Positions 9,363 to 17,845 of a DNA stretch of 64,000 nucleotides are shown piece after piece. Source of the DNA: Pseudomonas khavaziana (GTDB lineage: Bacteria; Pseudomonadota; Gammaproteobacteria; Pseudomonadales; Pseudomonadaceae); assembly GCF_019145205.1 (NCBI RefSeq), contig NZ_JAHSTT010000006.1, positions 1 through 64,000 of the forward strand, written 5' to 3'. The translations under genes were made by a program, and so were the position numbers. How positions within the stretch are numbered: the stretch's first letter is position 1; each line of letters begins with the position of its first letter. The notes under the pieces are model-generated. The model saw nothing but the letters and a program-made list of their open reading frames with translations, ran no database searches and had not been told where the DNA came from.

Positions 9363-10775
9363 CTACTTCACGCTTTTCCATGGTTTGAACCACCCGGCCA
9401 ATCCCCCCAATACCAGTGCACCCGTCAAGGTACTCAAGCCCAGTTGCCAGCCGGCATTGTGCAGCGGGTGCAATATGACGGCTGCAAAGCCCAATAACAC
9501 TGCACTCAGCCCCCATTGCAGCGGCCAGCCCAGTTGCCCAAGCAATTGCTGGCGTTGCATCAGCAGTAGATTGATGACGACAACCCCGCCCAACGCCGCC
9601 AGTGCAATACCCGGCAGACCAAAAAAGTACGGCAACAGCAGCAGGAGTACGGCGTTGATCACACTGCCCAGCAGTTCGCACCGCAACGGCAGACGTGTGT
9701 CGCCGCTGGCATAGGCATAGCGGGCAAGCATGGCGTTCCAGGCGCCGAACACCAATGGCGTCGCGAACCAGGCCAGCAGCGCCGGCAATGGGCCGTCGGC
9801 GCTTTGGGCGGGCATCAGCAGATGAATCAGCACGGGGCTGGCGCCGACCAGGCCGAGGGCGGCGGGCAGGCTGAGCAGGGTTGCCGCATCGAGGCCCCGG
9901 CGCAGCAGAGCCAGGCGCTGCTGGCCTTGTTCGCCGCTCATCATGCCCAGCAGCACCTGGTTGAGGCTCATCAGGGCGATCAAGGGCAGATTGATCAGTT
10001 TGCGTGCCAGGTTGACCCAAGTGACTGCGCCTTCCCCCAGGTAACTGGCGATCAATCGCTCGAGCAATGCCAGGCCCTGGCTGGCGACATTGCTGGCCAG
10101 CAATGGCCCGATGCGCCCCAGCAATTCGCGGCCTGCCAGGGCGTCGCCAGTGACCTGCCACGGCCGCCAACCGAAGGACCACACCGGCAACAGCAATGGC
10201 AGGCACATCAATACACTGCCGGCAAAAAAACTCATGGCCAGTTCGCTGCTGTCGCTTGCGCTGCCACGGATGAACAGGTACAGCACGGGTGGCAGGTTGA
10301 ACAATAACGAGCCCAGCCCTGGCAGGACAAAACGTTGGCGTGCCTGCAACGGAATACTGAACAAGCCATGCATCACCAGGCCCGGTGCGCAGGCGGCCAG
10401 CCAGCGCAAGTTGGCGGCGGCTTCGGCGTGGGCCGCAGCGTCCAGGCCGGGACCGATCAGGCGCACCCACAGCGGCGCGCCCAGCGCCAGCACGGCAAAC
10501 AGGCCCAGGCCCACGCCCAGCAGGCGTGGAGACAGGCTGGCCAGCCAGGCTTGCTGGCGTTGTGGGTCGCGTTGTTGATAAAGGGGCAGGGCTGCCGCTG
10601 CGAGCAAGCCGGCGGCCAGGGTCATGCGCAGCGCTTCGGGCAAAAACACCGCCACCAGAAACCCGTCGCTGCGACTACCGGCGCCCCAGGCCGCCACCAG
10701 CAGCCATTCGCGGGCAAAACCGGCCACCAGCCCGGCGAGGGTCGCCAGGGTCAGCCAGAGGGTGCTGCCGAACAT
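9363..10775 (-). CDS. pslK: PslK, MviN/MurJ-like membrane flippase
   Basis: A 470-residue integral membrane protein of the MOP superfamily (MviN/MurJ-like), with about 12-14 hydrophobic segments. Its position in the psl operon and its length match P. aeruginosa PslK (about 469 residues), which is thought to flip the lipid-linked Psl repeat unit across the inner membrane. Its start overlaps the stop of the preceding acyltransferase gene by one base, so translation is probably coupled. It is the last gene of the operon here. Confidence 0.88.
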   Translation of the reverse strand: MFGSTLWLTLATLAGLVAGFAREWLLVAAWGAGSRSDGFLVAVFLPEALRMTLAAGLLAAAALPLYQQRDPQRQQAWLASLSPRLLGVGLGLFAVLALGAPLWVRLIGPGLDAAAHAEAAANLRWLAACAPGLVMHGLFSIPLQARQRFVLPGLGSLLFNLPPVLYLFIRGSASDSSELAMSFFAGSVLMCLPLLLPVWSFGWRPWQVTGDALAGRELLGRIGPLLASNVASQGLALLERLIASYLGEGAVTWVNLARKLINLPLIALMSLNQVLLGMMSGEQGQQRLALLRRGLDAATLLSLPAALGLVGASPVLIHLLMPAQSADGPLPALLAWFATPLVFGAWNAMLARYAYASGDTRLPLRCELLGSVINAVLLLLLPYFFGLPGIALAALGGVVVINLLLMQRQQLLGQLGWPLQWGLSAVLLGFAAVILHPLHNAGWQLGLSTLTGALVLGGLAGWFKPWKSVK

Positions 10776-11596
10776 CAGTGGAACAGGGTGAACAGGCCCT
10801 TGCCACCCACCTTATAGTTCAGATCATGGCAACGTTCACCCATGATTTTGGCGCCTGTACCGCCAATGATTTTGTAGGGGGCCACGGCCTTGGCCACCAC
10901 GGTATTGGCGCTGATCACCGAGCCATGACCCAGATGGGTGCCGAAACCGATCAAGGCACGGCTGCCGATCCACACGTAATCGTCGATGTAGATTGGCCCG
11001 GAAATCGACCAGAACTCCGGCGCCTGCAAATCATGACTGCCAGCGATGATCAGCACGTGAGAGGCAATCGCCACGTGGTTGCCGATCACCAGCCCGGCGC
11101 GTGCGTCCACCTGGCAATGCCAACCGATAACCGAATCGTCACCGACCACCAGATTGTGGATGCCCAGCACTTCGGTGTTACGCCATAGGCTTGAGCCCTT
11201 GCCGATCTTCGCGCCGCCCAGGCGCAGCCAGGCAATGCGCACATGGTGGCTGGGGATTTTGTTGATCAAGATGTTGTAGGCCATGTCCCAGGCGTTGCGC
11301 CAGCGATCCTTGATAGTTGCCCAGTTTTTGCCGTAGCGCGGCAGCAGCTGGCACGGCAGGTCCTGTTTCAGACGGTGGAACAGGCGGCGGGCCACCGGAT
11401 GCTCAAGGGCGGGTTCCAGATCGATGGAGCTGATCCAGAAGCGCTTGTTCTCGCCTTCGCCGTCTTCAAACACAACGTCGTTGGCCAGGCACCAATCCAG
11501 CGCTTCTTCCAGGTCGGGCAGGCTTACGCCGAGTTCACCGGCCAGCATAGGGAGGCGGTCGCGCAAATCGGTAGAGTGAATTATCCGGTGCTTCAT
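10775..11596 (-). CDS. hexapeptide (LbH) acyltransferase within the psl operon
   Basis: The 273-residue protein has an N-terminal helical part (about residues 1-100) and a C-terminal left-handed beta-helix of the serine acetyltransferase/colanic-acid acetyltransferase type (about 125-260; repeats such as IGKGSSL, IGNHVAI, IGSRALI, and GSHDLQAPEF with the catalytic-type histidine). It probably O-acetylates or acylates the polysaccharide or its lipid-linked precursor. It overlaps pslJ by four bases (ATGA) and pslK by one, so it is a settled operon member. P. aeruginosa has no gene at this place; there the acyltransferase is the unrelated membrane protein PslL. Confidence 0.82.
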   Translation of the reverse strand: MKHRIIHSTDLRDRLPMLAGELGVSLPDLEEALDWCLANDVVFEDGEGENKRFWISSIDLEPALEHPVARRLFHRLKQDLPCQLLPRYGKNWATIKDRWRNAWDMAYNILINKIPSHHVRIAWLRLGGAKIGKGSSLWRNTEVLGIHNLVVGDDSVIGWHCQVDARAGLVIGNHVAIASHVLIIAGSHDLQAPEFWSISGPIYIDDYVWIGSRALIGFGTHLGHGSVISANTVVAKAVAPYKIIGGTGAKIMGERCHDLNYKVGGKGLFTLFH

Positions 11597-12996
11597 GGTT
11601 GGTCATCCTTTGGCGCAATAACGGGAACAGTCGCGGTCACGGTGGGGCGCAGTCGCACCTGTTGCAGGCTCATGCCCATCAACAGCCAGAACAGTGCGAT
11701 CAGTACAAAGGTGAAGCTGAAATAGTGGTCGAAAATCCCCGTCAACAGCGCTGCCAACACGCCACAAATGCATCCCAGCCACAGGGCGTTGTCGGCGGTG
11801 ACCTTGCGCACCTGCCCCAGGGGCCGTACTTCCCGCCACCACAACACTGTGACGGTGATAAACAACAACATCCCTGGAATGCCGACCTTGTAGATGAAGT
11901 TCAGCCACAGGTTGGAGATCCCCAACAGGTTGCTGCCGGGTACGGGCGGGTCGATCTTGAAGCCGATCCCCAGGGGGAATTTCGACATGGCGTCGGGGAA
12001 CCTGGCGTATTCGTCGAAGCGGATTTCGGTACTGGCGTTGGTGGTCGAGAAGATGGTCATCAAGCGCTCCTGCAGCGGCGGGTAGAACATCACCAGCGCG
12101 ATGCCAAACGCCAACCCGATACCGATGATGCGCCCGCTGTTAGGCACGCGCTTGTAGGTCAGCCAGATCAAGACCAGCGCCAGGGCCACGATGGCGCCAC
12201 GGGAAATGCTCAGCAGCAGGCCGGCGCAACCCAGCACCGCCACCGCCAGGCCCAGCGCCCGACGCCAGCCGCTGCGGGTCCAGCCATAGAACAGCGCCAG
12301 GGGAATAAACAGCACCAGCACGCCACCGGTCAGGTTGGGGTGCACCCAGGGCGAAGCCATGCGCGTGTAGTTGGCGGAGAAAATATCCTTCACCGCTTCC
12401 GGGTGGGCGTACTTGAGGTCGGTGAGGATATCGATCATCGACATCGCGTTGCGTGTCTTCAGGAACATGAAAATCGACAGCAACAGCATCGCCAGGTTAC
12501 CCAGCAGCAGGGCGACCACGATCTTGTCGCGGTCGGCGTCGGTGCGTAGCAGCAACGGCACGATAAACAGCAACGACAGGTTCATCAGCCAGCGCACCCA
12601 GTTCACCGGTCCATTGCCTTCGGCATGGATGATGACCATGCCCCAGATAAACGGAATGGTGCTGAACAGCATCAGCCACATCAGCGCGCGCTCGGTCGGA
12701 CGCCACAGTATCAAGCCACGGGTCTTGCCGATAAACGACTGCCAGAACACCCCGACCCAGGTCAGCCCCAGCACCGCTTCACTCACGGTGGTGCGGATCC
12801 CCAGTTCCAGGGTGGTGTACGGAATGCTGGTGGCCAACACGGCGAAAATCAGCAACCCCCACAGGGGAAAGCGGATCAGGGTCAAGGCCACGCCCATGCC
12901 GGCCACGACCAGCAGGACCTTTATCGGCGACAGGGCCAACAGCAAGCCGCCGAAGACCAGGCCCAGGAGCAGACTAACGAATTTTCCTGGCAGCAT
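11593..12996 (-). CDS. pslJ: PslJ, O-antigen ligase/polymerase-like membrane protein
   Basis: A 467-residue polytopic inner-membrane protein with about ten hydrophobic segments and a long soluble loop around residues 310-360, the pattern of Wzy polymerases and WaaL ligases. By position and size it corresponds to PslJ (about 478 residues in P. aeruginosa), the presumed polymerase of the Psl repeat unit. Its start shares a base with the pslI stop (TAATG). Confidence 0.88.
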   Translation of the reverse strand: MLPGKFVSLLLGLVFGGLLLALSPIKVLLVVAGMGVALTLIRFPLWGLLIFAVLATSIPYTTLELGIRTTVSEAVLGLTWVGVFWQSFIGKTRGLILWRPTERALMWLMLFSTIPFIWGMVIIHAEGNGPVNWVRWLMNLSLLFIVPLLLRTDADRDKIVVALLLGNLAMLLLSIFMFLKTRNAMSMIDILTDLKYAHPEAVKDIFSANYTRMASPWVHPNLTGGVLVLFIPLALFYGWTRSGWRRALGLAVAVLGCAGLLLSISRGAIVALALVLIWLTYKRVPNSGRIIGIGLAFGIALVMFYPPLQERLMTIFSTTNASTEIRFDEYARFPDAMSKFPLGIGFKIDPPVPGSNLLGISNLWLNFIYKVGIPGMLLFITVTVLWWREVRPLGQVRKVTADNALWLGCICGVLAALLTGIFDHYFSFTFVLIALFWLLMGMSLQQVRLRPTVTATVPVIAPKDDQP

Positions 12997-14099
12997 TAGC
13001 GGTCCAATTCCTTGAGCAAAGTGTCCAGACGCGAGCGATAGGCGGGCTCGGAAAATTGCCGGGCCCAGTCGATTTGCGGTTGCGGGTCTAACGTCGCCCC
13101 GGGGGCTGCCAGTTGCCGCATGACGTCGTGCAGTTGCCCGGCATTGTGTGGGTCGAAACGCGGGGCGCTGGGCGGCGCGACTTCATCGAGGGCGGAGCCG
13201 CGTGCCACCGCTACTGGCGTGCCAACACTCAAGGCCTCCACCACCGGCAGACCAAAGCCCTCGGCATAGGAAGGCTGCCATAGGCATGCGGCATGCCGGT
13301 AAAGTGCTTGCAGTTGGCCGTCGGATAAACCGCTGCACCAATGCAGGCCCGGCAGTGCACCGAGGTCCGCCGGTACATCGCTGGCGTGGCCCACCAGTAC
13401 CATGTCCGGTACATCTGGGTCCGCCGCACGACAGGCCTGCCATTGGCGCAGGAAAAACACCATGTTCTTGCGCGGCTCCCGGGTGCCCACCACCAACCAG
13501 TATCGCGCCGGCAGGCTTTCCGGCAGCGGCTCTGGCGCTGCGTTCAATTCGGGTACCAGGTTGCTCAGCACCCGGAACTTCGCCCGGGCCCAGGGGAACA
13601 CGCGAGCGGCTTCATTGCAGGAAAACTGCGAAGGGCACCACACCCGGTCAGCCTGCCACACCGACCAGGCAATCGACGCGCCGTCGATCAAGCGATAGGC
13701 CAGGGCCTTGAGCCTGGAGCGATGAAAGTTACGGTGGGTCAGCTGAAACAGGTCATGCAGCACCAGCACATAGCGGGTGCCGGCGGGTTTGCGGCATAGC
13801 GGCAAGCCCATATTGGCGGTGGCGATGTAGAGGTCGATCTGCTGCGCGTGCAAGGCCTTGGGCAAAAACCTGCGCTCGAAACCCAGGCGCACTTGTGGGC
13901 GCTGCAGGCCGTCCAGTGGGCTGGCCCAGGCCGGGCAAACGGCGGTCTGGCGTTGCGGGTGGTCCAGGGGGGCTTCGCTGAACAGCAGCACCTCGGTATT
14001 GGCCCGTGCGCGCAGGGCGTGCTCCAGGGCCAGGACCTGGCGGGCGATGCCAGACGACGGCGCAACCGTGGCGGGGCGATAGTCCAGGGCTACGCGCAT
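12996..14099 (-). CDS. pslI: PslI glycosyltransferase (GT4)
   Basis: A 367-residue cytoplasmic glycosyltransferase of the GT-B/GT4 type. The C-terminal donor-binding half shows YWLVVGTREPRKN and the characteristic E-x7-E region PSYAEGFGLPVVEALSVGTPV. The length equals that of P. aeruginosa PslI. It adds a sugar to the lipid-linked Psl pentasaccharide; the exact linkage is unknown here. Its start overlaps the end of pslH by ten bases. Confidence 0.9.
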   Translation of the reverse strand: MRVALDYRPATVAPSSGIARQVLALEHALRARANTEVLLFSEAPLDHPQRQTAVCPAWASPLDGLQRPQVRLGFERRFLPKALHAQQIDLYIATANMGLPLCRKPAGTRYVLVLHDLFQLTHRNFHRSRLKALAYRLIDGASIAWSVWQADRVWCPSQFSCNEAARVFPWARAKFRVLSNLVPELNAAPEPLPESLPARYWLVVGTREPRKNMVFFLRQWQACRAADPDVPDMVLVGHASDVPADLGALPGLHWCSGLSDGQLQALYRHAACLWQPSYAEGFGLPVVEALSVGTPVAVARGSALDEVAPPSAPRFDPHNAGQLHDVMRQLAAPGATLDPQPQIDWARQFSEPAYRSRLDTLLKELDR

Positions 14100-15304
14100 G
14101 GCTGCGGTTCCTTAGAAGTGAGCAAGGTGCGGTAGATGTGCTCCAGTTCGTTACCGGCCACCGCCCAGTCGTGATATTGACGCGCATAGACGCGTGCCGC
14201 ATCGGCCAGTTGCCGGGCCAACGACGGTTCATCCAGCAGGTGCACTATGGCGTCGGCCAGGGCCTCAGCGCTTTCACCCGCCAGGTAATGGGCCTGTGGC
14301 TGTACTGCCAAACCGGAGACGCCCTGGGCGGTGCTCACCAGCGGCAAGCCGGCGGCCATCGCCTCCAGCACCTTGAGCTTGGAGCCGCCGCCGTGGCGCA
14401 ACGCGGCGACAAACCCGGCACAGCGGCGTTGCAAGGCGCACAGGTCGGGAACGAATCCCAGCCACTCGATACGCTCATCCGGCCAGCGGTTGCACCAGTG
14501 TTCGGGCAAGCCGTAACCGGCCACCGCCAGGCGCGCGTTCGGGCACTGCCGCCAGACCCTGGGGAAAATCTCCTCGAGCAGCCACTGCACCGCGTCCAGG
14601 TTCGGTGCGTATTCGTAGTTGCCGACAAACAACAGGCGCTGGCTTTGCGCGTCGGCATTGACCTCGGCGAAGGCGCGGCTGTCGACTCCATTGACCACCA
14701 CGCTCACCGGCGACGAGGACAACGGCCGCATGGCCTGGGCATCCGCATCGGTCACGGCGATCACATGGGCGGCGGCCTCGAACGCCTTGCGCTCCCACTG
14801 TCGGCAACGCCATTGGTCGTACTGCACGAACGGTTCGGCCCACTTGGGGAAGCGGTCGTAAGTGGCGCCGCCGAGGCTTGATTCCAGATTGTGCTCGGTC
14901 AGCACAAACGCGCGCCGACGCTGCTGCAAGGTACGCATGAACGGCTGCAGGCTGTAGCTGTGCTCCACCTGAATCACGTCCCAGTGTTCGGTCAACAGTT
15001 GTGCAAATTGCGCCTGCAACGGTGCCGACAAGCCATTGACCGTGGTCAACAGCGGCCACGGCGCGAACACGCCAGCGAGCAGGGTCAGCGGGTGTTTCAG
15101 CGGCCGGCGCGGCACCACGATCAAGCGCTCGAGCAATGGCTCAAGGGCTGCACGCGCCGCGTCATCGGCCGGCGTTTTCGATTGCGCCAGCAGCGTGATG
15201 CGATGTCCGCGCTCACTCAGGGTGCGCAGCAAATGGTACTGCCGGGTCTTGCCGCCGCTGGTGGTCGGCCACGGCAGATAGGGCACAATCCATAGGATTC
15301 TCAT
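14090..15304 (-). CDS. pslH: PslH glycosyltransferase (GT4)
   Basis: A 404-residue GT4-type glycosyltransferase. The N-terminus (ILWIVPYLPWPTTSGGKTRQYHLL) is the acceptor-side Rossmann fold; RLLFVGNYEYAPNLDAVQWL and GGGSKLKVLEAMAAGLPLVST mark the donor-binding half. Size and position match PslH. A gap of 22 bases separates it from pslG, one of the few gaps in this operon. Confidence 0.9.
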   Translation of the reverse strand: MRILWIVPYLPWPTTSGGKTRQYHLLRTLSERGHRITLLAQSKTPADDAARAALEPLLERLIVVPRRPLKHPLTLLAGVFAPWPLLTTVNGLSAPLQAQFAQLLTEHWDVIQVEHSYSLQPFMRTLQQRRRAFVLTEHNLESSLGGATYDRFPKWAEPFVQYDQWRCRQWERKAFEAAAHVIAVTDADAQAMRPLSSSPVSVVVNGVDSRAFAEVNADAQSQRLLFVGNYEYAPNLDAVQWLLEEIFPRVWRQCPNARLAVAGYGLPEHWCNRWPDERIEWLGFVPDLCALQRRCAGFVAALRHGGGSKLKVLEAMAAGLPLVSTAQGVSGLAVQPQAHYLAGESAEALADAIVHLLDEPSLARQLADAARVYARQYHDWAVAGNELEHIYRTLLTSKEPQPCA

Positions 15305-15326
15305 GTGTCGTTCTCCATGCCCGGCG

Positions 15327-16667
15327 CTACCACACCAGTATCTGCAAACTCGGCTTCACCACGGGGCGAATACCGTTGTCGTCACTCAGGGTCTGTCGGG
15401 CTCCGGTCAGCGGGTCCAGCAGTTCTGCGCGTTTAATCCCGGGCAGGCGGATGTTGCTGCCTTCGGCACTCCAGTACATCAACAGGCGCTTGCCGTCAGG
15501 CCGGGTCCAGGCCACGCTGTAGAAACTGTCCGGTATATCCTTGAGCTGCGGCGTGGCGCCGGGTTGAAGAGTGGGGCCGGTGATCTCGAGGAAGCGGGCG
15601 AGGGCGGTGTACACCGGCTTCGGCTCGCCATTGAGGTCCAGCAGGCCGTAATGCTGGTCTCGCGGCGAGGCACGTTCGTCGAGGTCGGAGAGGGCGAACA
15701 GGAAAATTTTCTGGTAGTCCTGGGACGCCATCAAGGCCAGGCGGCGCAAGGTGTAATCGGCTTGCCCGTCGATACCGATCAGGTCCTGCATTTCCTTGGG
15801 GCCGGCATAGCTGGACCAGCCCCACTCAGTGGCCCATACCTGCTTGATCCCGGCGCCATGCAGCATTGCATTGAGTTGATCGCCGCGCAGCAGCACTTCG
15901 TTCTTGCCCGGCTCATCGGTTTCCGGGGTCATCGAATAGGGATGATAGGCCGCGACCATGCCCAGGCTTTGCACACCCAAAGCGCCGAGCGCTTCAAACA
16001 TCAGGGTTTTGCCACGGGGCGGCATCTGGCTGTAGTACGCCATGCCGCCCATGACTTGCAGTTTACCGGGCGCGGCAATATTCAAGGCCTGGTGACTGGC
16101 CAATAACAATTGCCCGTACTCCTTGGCGTTGACTTTAGGGCGCCAGTTGTTCGGCAGGTTCTGTTCGTTCCACACCTGCCAGGCATCAATATTCGGGTAG
16201 CGTTTGGCCAGGAGCGCCAGACGCGCTGCGTAGATGCCGGCGTCCCGTGGCCGATACTGGTCCTGGAACGGCGCGCCCTTGGGGGCGGTGGTGATAAAGG
16301 GCGCCGAACCCACCAGGTAAAACACCGAGCGGATTTTTTCGGCAGTCAGGGTGCGCTCCAGTTCATCGAAAGTGCTGAGCTGATAACCCTCTTCCTTGGG
16401 CTCCAGGCGATCCCAGTGCAGGTCGACCCGCACCCATTGCAATCCAAGCTTCTTATATTGGTTGATCTGCTTGCGGTACTGCTCGGGCTTGAACCACAGA
16501 AAATGCGCATTCACGCCAAGAAAGTCCTTCCATGCCACGCTGCGCTCCGGGGCCAGGTTCACCGGTTGCGCATCGACTTTTTCACTCGACAGCAGGGCGC
16601 CCCCGACGGCGATTGCCAGCACCAACGGCAGATAGCGCCACATCGGGCGAACGGATGAAATTTTCAT
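15327..16667 (-). CDS. pslG: PslG glycoside hydrolase (GH39-like)
   Basis: A 446-residue periplasm-facing hydrolase with an N-terminal membrane/signal segment (about residues 9-27). The two catalytic glutamates are visible: Glu168 in VWNEQNLP (acid/base) and Glu281 in WATEWGWSS (nucleophile), corresponding to E165 and E276 of P. aeruginosa PslG, an endo-acting hydrolase that trims Psl and can disrupt biofilms. It overlaps pslF by four bases (ATGA). Confidence 0.92.
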   Translation of the reverse strand: MKISSVRPMWRYLPLVLAIAVGGALLSSEKVDAQPVNLAPERSVAWKDFLGVNAHFLWFKPEQYRKQINQYKKLGLQWVRVDLHWDRLEPKEEGYQLSTFDELERTLTAEKIRSVFYLVGSAPFITTAPKGAPFQDQYRPRDAGIYAARLALLAKRYPNIDAWQVWNEQNLPNNWRPKVNAKEYGQLLLASHQALNIAAPGKLQVMGGMAYYSQMPPRGKTLMFEALGALGVQSLGMVAAYHPYSMTPETDEPGKNEVLLRGDQLNAMLHGAGIKQVWATEWGWSSYAGPKEMQDLIGIDGQADYTLRRLALMASQDYQKIFLFALSDLDERASPRDQHYGLLDLNGEPKPVYTALARFLEITGPTLQPGATPQLKDIPDSFYSVAWTRPDGKRLLMYWSAEGSNIRLPGIKRAELLDPLTGARQTLSDDNGIRPVVKPSLQILVW

Positions 16668-17845
16668 CGCAACGGCTCCTCACAAGCATCCCGAAAGAGT
16701 TCGGCAAAACGTTGGGCCGTGTTGGCCCACTGGCGTTGGCGGCCGATTTCCCCAGCCTGGGCGGCCCATTGCCGGGCCTGTTGCGGGTCGAGGATCAAGC
16801 GGTTCAAGGCGTTGCTCAAGGAATCGATATCGCCCTGCTGATAGGTGATGCCATTGCCGCCGGCCACTTCTTCGGCAAAGGCACGGGCGTTGGAGGTGAT
16901 CACCCCGCGCCCGCAGGCATTGGCCCACGACAGCGCGCCGCTGGTGCCACGCATCTGCCCCAGAAAACTGAGTTTTTTCGATTCGCGGTAAGGCAATACC
17001 ATCACATGGTGCGCCTGGATCGTAGCGGGGATCTGCGCCGATGGCAGGTCCAACTGCCAGTCCACCACATCCTCCAGGTGCAGCGCGCTGATCTGTTGGC
17101 GCAGGCCATCGAGGTAGTTGCCGGCCGGGTCAAAGGTCATTTCCGGGGCGGTGCCGCCGGCCAGGGTCAGGCGTATTTGGCCTCGGCATTGGGGGTGGGC
17201 GGCCAGTGACCGGGCCAGGGCCTGGAGCAGGTCCTCAATGCCCTTGCCGCGATAGATAAAGCCGAAATACAGCAGACGCAACGGTGCAAGTGGCGGCAAG
17301 TCCTGAGGCGCGATGGGCAGGTTGCCGTGGGCAATCACCGCCACTTGTTGCGGGCGCAGGCCCATGCGTTCGCGCAGGCAGTCGCCGCCCAGGCGGGTGA
17401 GGGTGATCAGCCGGCGCATGCCTTTGGCCAGGCGCCGTTCTTCGCGCAAGGTCAGCGGGTCGGCCAGCAGTGCCGCCGCCTGGGGCAGCGGGTGAGGCAG
17501 GCGTTCGAGCAGGGTCAAGGGGAAAAACAGTTTGGCCCGGCGCCAGATCAGACGCTCCGGATCATGCACCGTGGCGGTCAAGGGCAGGTGCGGTTGCGCC
17601 CGGCGCAGGTAACCCAGCGCCTGGAATTCACCGAAGCGTCCGCCCCCCAGCTCGGCATGGACCAGGTCCACGCCGCTCCAGTCAAACGCCTGCAGGCGCC
17701 GCAATTGTTCAGGCAGGTCCTGGCAGCCCGCCAGCGGGGTCACCACCTCAAGGCCCAGTTCGATCAGCGCGTTACGCAAGTGTGCAGCGTAATCGGCGAT
17801 CCCGGTCTGCTCCGGTGGCAGCGGTGCCAGCAGCGCGATACGCAT
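16664..17845 (-). CDS. pslF: PslF glycosyltransferase (GT4)
   Basis: A 393-residue GT-B glycosyltransferase starting MRIALLAPLPPEQTGIADYA, typical of GT4 enzymes, with LRLLYFGFIYRGKGIEDLL marking the donor-binding half. The length matches PslF (about 395 residues). The region of the usual E-x7-E motif reads SGALSWANACGRGVITSN, a looser form. Start and stop overlap the flanking psl genes. Confidence 0.9.
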   Translation of the reverse strand: MRIALLAPLPPEQTGIADYAAHLRNALIELGLEVVTPLAGCQDLPEQLRRLQAFDWSGVDLVHAELGGGRFGEFQALGYLRRAQPHLPLTATVHDPERLIWRRAKLFFPLTLLERLPHPLPQAAALLADPLTLREERRLAKGMRRLITLTRLGGDCLRERMGLRPQQVAVIAHGNLPIAPQDLPPLAPLRLLYFGFIYRGKGIEDLLQALARSLAAHPQCRGQIRLTLAGGTAPEMTFDPAGNYLDGLRQQISALHLEDVVDWQLDLPSAQIPATIQAHHVMVLPYRESKKLSFLGQMRGTSGALSWANACGRGVITSNARAFAEEVAGGNGITYQQGDIDSLSNALNRLILDPQQARQWAAQAGEIGRQRQWANTAQRFAELFRDACEEPLR

